A stretch of DNA of 64,000 nucleotides from Enchytraeus crypticus (taxonomy: Eukaryota > Annelida > Clitellata > Enchytraeida > Enchytraeidae): NCBI GenBank assembly GCA_905160935.1, contig CAJHZI010000511.1:124001-188000 (forward strand), given 5' to 3'. Below the pieces are notes generated by a model, which was given only the letters and a program-made list of their open reading frames with translations, was not told the DNA's origin and ran no database searches. Positions 56,879 to 64,000 of the stretch are shown here, in pieces; the stretch's first letter is position 1, and each line of letters opens with the position of its first letter. The position numbers were made by a program, and so were the translations under genes.

Positions 56879-56940
<62 letters not shown>
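56691..56940. repeat. Two (TA)n tracts around a 115-base spacer
   Basis: TA runs at 56691-56766 and 56881-56940 flank ordinary sequence. The first abuts the 5' truncation point of the LINE. Confidence 0.9.
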
Positions 56941-56941
<1 letters not shown>

Positions 56942-57184
56942 GCTGCTAGTCAGGGTTAACCCTTACTTTCGTTTGTAGTTGAAGAATGCCCTTCCTTCAA
57001 TAACTATTCTGTCATTTAGATTTTCAGCAGATTCTGCTATTGTTATTATATCTCTACATATCTTGATCGCTTATTTTAAACCCTCCAACTTAGTGCTGAT
57101 TAACTTAATCTTAAGACAGCTCCACGTTGAGAGGTTTACAGGTAGTGTAGCAGGTTCAATGCTGTCGCAGTTAAGACGTTTTCT

Positions 57185-57365
57185 AGTGTGTTTGAATGTT
57201 GTAGCAGTTACATCAAGACGTTGACCATTGTTAACAGCTGGTCCAATGTTGTAGCAGTTACGTTAAGACTTTGACCAGAGTCAACAGCTGTTGTAATGTT
57301 GTAGTAGTTGCGTTAAGACTTTGACCAATGCTAACAGCTGTTTGAATGTTGTAGCAGTTGACAAT
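57185..57365. repeat. About 55-bp minisatellite, 3 units
   Basis: AATGTTGTAGCAGTTACGTT, then AAGACTTTGACCA and AACAGCTG recur three times, with a shorter fourth copy. Confidence 0.8.
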
Positions 57366-57419
57366 CAAATGCTTCTCATACAGCGACTTCATCAAAACAA
57401 ATAATTCTCTCACTCCTAC

Positions 57420-57458
57420 AAAATTTCTCTCTCTTTCACTCTCACTCTTCTCTCACTA

Positions 57459-57523
<65 letters not shown>

Positions 57524-57860
57524 TGCTTTGAACAATTTTGCCGCCAGCGCTCAGTCAAATTCTATGTAGATGTGTAACGAGAACAGGCGATCAATTGATT
57601 GGAGAGAAAAAGTAACTGGAAGAGTTGTCAGAGACATAGAGAGAGAAAATTTAAAGAGAGAAATAGGGAGAGAGAGAGAGAAAGAGGTGGTGAGAGAAAG
57701 AGAGATAAGACAGAGAGAGAGAGAGAGAAAGAGACAGAGAAAATGAGAGATAGAGAAAAAGAGAGAGAGAGTGATAAATAGAGGGGAGAGATAGAGAAAG
57801 AAAGAGAGAGAGAGAGACAGAGACAGAGACGGAGAGGCAGAGAGAGGAATAGATGAATAG
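57420..57860. repeat. (CT)n followed by a degenerate GA-rich tract
   Basis: CT run at 57463-57519, then GA-rich sequence to about 57860. The polypyrimidine/polypurine switch gives two opposing strands that could pair. Confidence 0.85.
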
Positions 57861-58097
57861 ATGAATATATGGATAGAGGGAGGGAAAGATAGACACATAG
57901 AAAGAAAGACCAGTGCAGTAGATGGAGGTACAGCTACAGACGAACACATACATGTAGATAGAGAGATAGATTAGTGGTAGAATGAGTGAGGGCCAGAGAG
58001 ACTGAGTGAGCAAAGCATTGAGGGGTGAAATGAGGATGAAGATAGAGAGAGCAGGCTTGCTTAAGAGCTCACTACAAGAAATAGTCAGATATACAGT

Positions 58098-58112
58098 ATA
58101 TATATATTTACA

Positions 58113-58170
<58 letters not shown>

Positions 58171-58225
58171 GTATATATATATCCATACATATATATGCAC
58201 ATGTATATATATACATGTATATATC
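58098..58225. repeat. (TA)n with interruptions
   Basis: TA-rich tract ending in TACATGTATATATC, joined to the reversed repeat family R at 58225. Confidence 0.9.
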
Positions 58226-58590
58226 TTCTTCCTCAGTGCACTGCCAAGTGGCAGGTTCAAGGTACATATTCATACTCTAAGTCTATTTTCTCGCTCCATA
58301 AGAACATTCCTTAGATCAACAAGTTAATCCCTTCACAAAGTCTATGCCTTATCCATAGACCTTTTGTAGCCTATAGCTTGGGAAAAATATGGCTTCTGAG
58401 GTGGTTTCCCCTTGCCTTCCTCAGTTAGGTGGATTAATTACCATTTATTCCTGGGGGAAAATATTTCATGGTGAGGTGGGTCCCCTCTTGCCATCGTCAG
58501 CTCCTGCCTTTAGTCGCCTCTTACATACACGCGGCAGATAGTTTGCGGTTGCCCATTTCTGCAGTGGTCCAATCACACCCGAGCACAATA
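58225..58590 (-). repeat. Repeat family R, long copy (reverse)
   Basis: Reversed: GACTTTGTGAAGGGATTAAC, GAGTATGAATATGTACCTTG, AACCTGCCACTTGGCAGTGC and a GAGGAAGAAG tail joining the (TA)n at 58098-58225. It extends upstream in family sense through GAGGCGACTAAAGGCAGG, so the full family is longer than the other copies show. Confidence 0.6.
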
Positions 58591-58596
58591 CGGGGA

Positions 58597-58753
<157 letters not shown>

Positions 58754-58998
58754 ATGGAGAGAGTTAGAGTGTAGAGCGGAGTGTAGAAAAATAACAGCCC
58801 AGGTGAAATATATAGAAAAATGATTTTTAAATTGAGACAGAAATTGTTATAGACGGAAACAAGAGTGTATAATTCTGAATTCAAAAAACTAATTTACAAG
58901 AAAGAACTAAAGTAAATTGATCTCACGTAATTTAATTATTTCGTTCAAGTAATAAAGTATTGATCTACAGTATCTAAACTAAATTGACAGTAAAATAG

Positions 58999-59690
58999 TG
59001 TGTAGAGGATACTGGATAGTGTGTAGAGGGTAAGTGATAGCGAGTAGAGGATAAGGGATAGTGTGTAGAGGGTAAGTGATAGCGAGTAGAGGATAAGGGA
59101 TAGTGTGTAGAGGGTAAGTGATAGCGAGTAGAAGATACTGGATAGTGTGTAGAGGGTAAGTGATAGCGAGTAGAGGATAAGGGATAGTGTGTAGAGGGTA
59201 AGTGATAGCGAGCAGAGGATAAGGGATAGTGTGTAGAGGGTAAGTGATAGCGAGTAGAGGATAAGGGATAGTGTGGTAGAGGGTAAGTGATAGCGAGTAG
59301 AGGATACTGGTAGTGTGTAGAGGGTAAGTGGATAGCGAGTAGAGGATAAGGGATAGTGTGTAGAGGGTAAGTGATAGCGAGTAGAGGATAAGGGATAGTG
59401 TGTAGAGGGTAAGTGATAGCGAGTAGAGGATAAGGGATAGTGTGTAGAGGGTAAGTGATAGCGAGTAGAGGATAAGGGATAGTGTGTAGAGGGTAAGTGA
59501 TAGCGAGTAGAGGATAAGGGATAGTGTGTAGAGGGTAAGTGATAGCGAGTAGAGGATACTGGATAGTGTGTAGAGGGTAAGTGATAGCGAGTAGAGGATA
59601 AGGGATAGTGTGTAGAGGGTAAGTGATAGCGAGTAGAGGATAAGGGATAGTGTGTAGAGGATGATATATAATGTCTAGAGGATGAGGGAT
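58999..59690. repeat. 42-bp (21+21) minisatellite, about 16 units
   Basis: The unit GGATAGTGTGTAGAGGGTAA G alternates with TGATAGCGAGTAGAGGATAA G; the 42-base spacing was checked between exact copies at 59051 and 59093. A few units carry one-base indels (near 59272, 59309 and 59331) or GATACTGG in place of GATAAGGG. Confidence 0.95.
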
Positions 59691-59802
59691 AGTGTGAGGA
59701 TTTGTAAAGAAATGAATCCTGGCTGATAAAAGAGTAATTTAATGAGATAACGTCATAAAAGACCTCAATGTAACATTAGCAATGGAATGAGCCATGAGCA
59801 TT

Positions 59803-59925
59803 GCTTGACTGAGACTTGTTAGCAAGTTGTTCGACAGCGTATCAGTAGGCAGGGTACAAATCCAGTGCTTACCACATCGCTGACAACCTATCGAACAGGA
59901 AACTAAATTTAACCTTGGTTTTAGT
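59803..59925 (+). repeat. SINE-B
   Basis: GACTGAGACTTGTTAGCAAG, GTTCGACAGCGTATCAGTAG, AGGGTACAAATCCAGTGC and ACAGGAAACTAAATTTAAC. Diverged. Confidence 0.65.
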
Positions 59926-59999
59926 TTTTTCAATGCATTTAGGCCCGTAGAAATATTGGCAGATAATTGGAGATTGTTGTATTGGACGACCTGTTCGTG

Positions 60000-62640
60000 A
60001 TGTTACAATGGAATGATCGTATTTTACATCGTCGTAGATAACTACTCCAGTAACCTCTGCATAGAAGAGTGAATTGTGCCAAGAATTTACCGTCTAGCGG
60101 TCACTTTGATAGAGTCGATCTTCTCGTCCCGCAATCTTGTGTATGAAGCAGGTCCACCTCCAAGGATTTAAAATAACTGGATCGATCAACAGGATGACTT
60201 CCCATCAGCGGTAATGAAATGTTCTTTGTATATGAACTATGAAGCTAATAAAATAGAGGATTTAAAATGTCTTGTGAGTTTGAAGTCTGTTGCTTTAACT
60301 GAAAATAGTGTAGTAGTTATTTCGAACCGATATTCTATTAACTCCAGATTTATCATTTATTCATAGTGTCATACGCTCAGCTTAAGATGCCAACTGCATT
60401 TGTTGAATATCTGCGTCCTTTGCGAGGAGTTTATAAATTAAAGACTGTTAAGACTGTTATGCAACAAATAGCAAACTTTAAGGATACTGGTACATCAGTA
60501 TTCGTTGAGATATTTTAAACTATTTATTTCGCAAAATATATTATTATTTTAGCAGCAATAAGTAGTGAAGTAGTGCATTCAGTAGCTTCATTAATGCAAT
60601 TAATGAACAGTACTTAGTAATAATAAATACGGACTGATTTACAAACAGCGATTGCTTCAAATGTGTCAATAAGGAAATGTTACTTAACAATAATTAATTA
60701 TTAATGAATGCTTATAAAAATTATAAGTAAATACAGCCTTTAGTTACCGCATATAATTGGTTAGTAAATATGGAAATTTCGTTTTAAATAGCTGCCTAGA
60801 TATTATTGTGGGTGTTCACTGCATTTACTTCTCAATAGAAAATATGGACTTGAAGCTGTTAGAGAAACATGAAAGAAAATCTACAATAAGCGGAGTCATT
60901 AAAAGCAAATTTAGAAAGATAGAGATAGAGAGGGGTGAGGGGAGAAGATTTTACTTGAAAAAAGAGACGATATCGATGTGCAGGTGCTTTCCTTGAGACT
61001 AACTAGAGAATAGAATAAATGGATTTATTATAAACTATAAGGAAACTGCTGTACGATGAAAGATAAAATTGAAAGAAATTCTACTACACTTGAGGACGCT
61101 TTAATTACGCAATTGTAAAAAGTGTCTGTCTCTATTTGGTGACGAACTAAACGGCATGGCAGACAATTTAACGAATTATTTTGTGTGGAATGAGACACTT
61201 CCAAAATATCACACAATTTTCTTAGAATCTGTATTACAACATCGTCTAAGAGATTTTCTGAAGTTGGATTCGCACATATAAAAGTCTTCTTTGAGAGAAT
61301 CTCCTCGGACTTGAGAGGTTGATGAACGCTTTAAAACCAACCACATTAACACATTGGCAGGAATAAAATTTTTGTAAAACTAAGATTTTATTCTTATCCA
61401 GCTAGAGATAACGTGCTCTTTCAGAAGGCTACAGTACGGAACTGCTACTATAAATATGATCAGGCGAATAATATGCACAAAATGTATTTGCAATGCAATT
61501 CTAGATTAAAAATAAATTTCATGAAAATTTGATGTTATGCATGGTCTAACTAATAAATATTTTGTAGGGGGAACGATGTTGAAATTGGGCGAAAATAATT
61601 AAAAGATGATAGCTTGCTTGATAAGGACAATGAGGAAGAATTACTTCTTAATATGAGAAAATAACATTCAGTGGAGTAAGTCATATGTTAAAATAGTTAG
61701 TCTAGGTCAATGCAGTCATGTTTATTATATAATACATAGCGTACTTAGACTTCTGAAATTGAATAAACTTTGCTAGACTAAAAGTGAAACGAAGAATATA
61801 ATATAGTTAAACATGTATAAACGGCTCGAGAAGTTACTGAGGTATACGAAATACATTAGTGGATAACCAAAGTAATCAAGTACAGAAATGACCAATACAG
61901 TAAGGAGATTGGAAGGCACCGAGATAAAGATAAAATAGGAAAATATGCGCAATTTTCCTTTAGGGCATAGACCTATTGAAATATTAACCAAAGCCATTCA
62001 ATTCAGCTCCTTTACCTACATCTTTTAGAATCTTGATTCTTTAAATCTTTTTGATCTATTTCTTAATCTTAATCTTAATTTGGAATTTTCGAATCGAATT
62101 TATTCGATTCGTAAATAAGGCAATCTCTAAAGATGGCAGACTTCGAAAAAGTTCTTGGCTACAGTTAGTAAACTGCAGCGTTGCATAAACAACCTAATGG
62201 AGTTTTGTGGCAGCGGGTTAACCAGGTTCACGCCAAGTTATCCCATGTTTAATGCACTTCCTATTCAAGCAATTTTCATTACTCTGCTGGTAACAGTATT
62301 GGTCATTCTTACAAAACTGCCGAGTTAGCTAATACTTATAATGCTTCTTACAATAAAATGGGATCTAGTAAAAATATTGAAAAGTGTTATAGCTAATGGA
62401 GTCGCGATTGACAACAACCTACAACCGAGAGTATACAGAGAAAAACTAAAAGGATTCATAGATCACATTTTAGGTATCACTGTTGAAAGTTTATATAGGT
62501 GTATAATTAACAAGTTATAGCGATAGTTTTACTCCTAAATTTTGTCAGTAATTATAACTATTTACTAAACATCAACATTTTTATGTTTAATTAATAATTA
62601 AACATCAAAACTTTCGAAAATCTAAATTTAATTTCTGACT
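60000..62640. other. Stretch without recognised genes
   Basis: AT-rich, without long microsatellites. Short open frames (for example 60757-60996) have no recognised product. Confidence 0.5.
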
Positions 62641-62648
62641 AAATTTTC

Positions 62649-62860
62649 AGCCTTGCATTCAGAGCAGGACGCTGGAAAGCTACAGAAATTACTATTTAGA
62701 AAGCAAGTGTGACATCGAAGTCAATCTATTTAGAAAGGTGCCACGTAATAGAAGAATCATTGACAGTAATAAATTAATCCACAAGGGACTGGTTCTCACC
62801 CGAGGTGCTCTGTCAGAAAGTGAAGTGGCATTTAATACCAAGCAACTGGCTGATATAAAA
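62649..62860 (+). CDS. Candidate 5' part of an exon, unknown, followed by a SINE
   Basis: After CTGACTAAATTTTCAG the frame reads CIQSRTLESYRNYYLESK, then RKVPRNRRIIDSNKLIHKG and VLTRGALSESEVAFN. It is open for about 70 codons and continues into a reversed SINE-A copy at about 62859. No clean donor was found before the SINE. The product was not recognised, so it could be a real terminal exon, an exonised SINE boundary, or chance. Confidence 0.3.
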
Positions 62861-62993
62861 AAGCTAACGCGAATGATAACGTCAGTTTCCTCATTCGAAA
62901 GCGATGTCAGTGACGGGCAAGCCCAGGATTTGAATCCCGCACATACTGATACGCGGTCGAGTGCATACCGACATTGCCACTGGTTCAAGCCAG
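62859..62993 (-). repeat. SINE-A (reverse)
   Basis: Read on the - strand: CTGGCTTGAACCAGTGGCAA, the GGATTTGAATCCC-type B box (GGGATTCAAATCCTGGG) and GAGGAAACTGACGTTATC. It follows the open frame that starts at 62649. Confidence 0.75.
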
Positions 62994-63084
62994 ATCAGCT
63001 TATTAGCTGATTGTCAGCTGCTGTACAAGATGCCCAAGCTGCTTTAGTCAGCTACAAGAACCCGCTTTACTTCTTCACCCCTCA

Positions 63085-63210
63085 TCTGCAAAATGGTAGC
63101 TTCAAGGTATACATTCTTACTCGTAGCTCGCTCTCACATCCCTTCAAGAGCACTCCATCGATCATCACGAAATTAGTTACTTCACAAGATGCTGTGCCTT
63201 ATCAACAGTG
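63085..63210 (-). repeat. Repeat family R (reverse), diverged
   Basis: GGTAGCTTCAAGGTATACAT, TCTTACTCGTAGCTCGCTC and ACAAGATGCTGTGCCTTATC match the complement of the family consensus. This explains the exon-like open frame and apparent GTATAC donor at 63011-63110. Confidence 0.55.
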
Positions 63211-63292
63211 TAATGCAGCACATTTATATATTTAGACTGCACATGCATGTGTGATTGATGTAGCCTGTTAAAACAGGACTCTGGGTTATTGA

Positions 63293-63525
63293 CGACACAG
63301 CCGTTAAGTAGGCGTGTTTTTATCTGAATATACGTTAAATAGACGAGTCTAAATAGGCGTGTCTTTATCTGAATATACTTTAAATGGGCGTGTCTTTGTC
63401 TGAATATATGTTAAATAGGCGTATCTGTGTCTGAGTATACGTTAAAAAGGGGTGTCTTTATCTGAATATACGTTAAGTAGGCGTGTCCTTATCTAAATAT
63501 ACTTTAAATAGGCGTGGTTTCATCA
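63293..63525. repeat. About 30-bp minisatellite, 7 units
   Basis: TAGGCGTGTCTTTATCTGAA followed by TATACGTTAAA recurs about seven times with substitutions. There is no coding signal. Confidence 0.85.
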
Positions 63526-64000
63526 GTATCTCTATAAACATGTTTTTTGCTTTATCAGAACTGGATGTCTTTGCATTAGCAGATAACGCAATGATTTGTT
63601 CAGAGTGTGAAAGCCCATGTATGTATGGTATAACATTAACTTTAAGTTATGAAAACTTAAGTTATTTTTGCAAATATCATCTTCTTACTTAGTATGAACT
63701 TACTCAATTACTCAATCTCTAATTCTGATACAGCTGTGTAAGGAGAATGTTAAGTAAGCATTATTACAGCTATTCAGTTGTATAAGGAGAATGTTAGGTA
63801 AGCATTATTACAGTTTTCAATGTTTATTGCTGAGTTGCACGTGGCTATTATTTCTTAAAACGGAAATGATGTCCTAAAATGCAGTGTTAGATTCTTAAAG
63901 AAATAAATAAATAATTTTGATATCTTAGACATTGTCTTAATATATGACAGCCTCGAATCTTTCGACTCTGATTAATTGGCATTTTAGTTGTTTTCGTTTG

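Noticed and set aside
58999..59690. Repeat protein on the reverse strand
   Set aside because: The unit is open on that strand, but one-base indels shift the frame and no start or splice signals were seen.
63011..63110. Exon-like frame ending in TTCAAG|GTATAC
   Set aside because: The right part matches the reversed repeat family R, which explains both the open frame and the donor-like site.

Overview
The window is AT-rich, intron-bearing animal nuclear DNA. It has spliced genes with GT-AG introns, tRNA-derived SINEs, LINE reverse-transcriptase debris, hAT and mariner-like DNA-transposon remnants, and many long GA/CT, TA and CA microsatellites. No bacterial, organellar or viral signature was seen. 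An invertebrate, perhaps a spiralian or mollusc-like animal, fits the mix of repeats, but the taxon cannot be proved from the sequence.

One gene is clear. Between about 18.8 and 25.9 kb on the + strand lies a complete CDC25-type dual-specificity phosphatase (M-phase inducer, activator of cyclin-dependent kinases). It has five coding exons with consistent splice phases and about 787 codons. It carries the HCEFSSER active-site loop, a KEN degron, a long Ser-rich regulatory N-terminus and a 1.6-kb 3'UTR ending near an AATAAA. A possible promoter and untranslated first exon lie near 16.4-16.64 kb.

A second gene is partly visible on the + strand. Exons at 42518-42673 and 43409-43717 are in phase 1 and read as part of an amino-terminal ligand-binding domain of the ionotropic glutamate receptor type. 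A signal-peptide exon with a perfect GTAAGT donor at 28543-28669 has a compatible phase and may be its first exon. The rest of this gene was not found. Two weaker coding candidates lie at the left end (0.7-1.65 kb) and right end (62.65 kb).

Repeats make up most of the remainder. (1) RTE-like LINE fragments are mostly on the - strand. The longest, 54.87-56.69 kb, has lost its catalytic YADD segment. Their 3' ends run into (GA)n tracts. (2) C-terminal pieces of a second kind of LINE have an NSLP motif. (3) At least three tRNA-headed SINE families are present; two share a short 3' tail (GGAAACTGACGTTAA-like) with LINE-like ends. (4) A 1,134-bp hAT element (29997-31130) has a perfect 8-bp target duplication and a decayed transposase. 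A second hAT-like element lies at 10199-10870, and a 137-bp mariner-type MITE at 40037-40173. (5) Minisatellites include a 51-bp unit array (41.85-42.51 kb) that abuts, and seems to supply, the splice acceptor of the receptor exon, a 42-bp (21+21) array at 59.0-59.7 kb, and smaller arrays. (6) Perfect palindromes or hairpins occur at 15557-15640 and 33473-33517.

The most interesting points are the minisatellite built from splice-acceptor-like units next to the receptor exon, the GA microsatellites that appear to be LINE 3' tails, and the 3' tail shared by SINE and LINE families.
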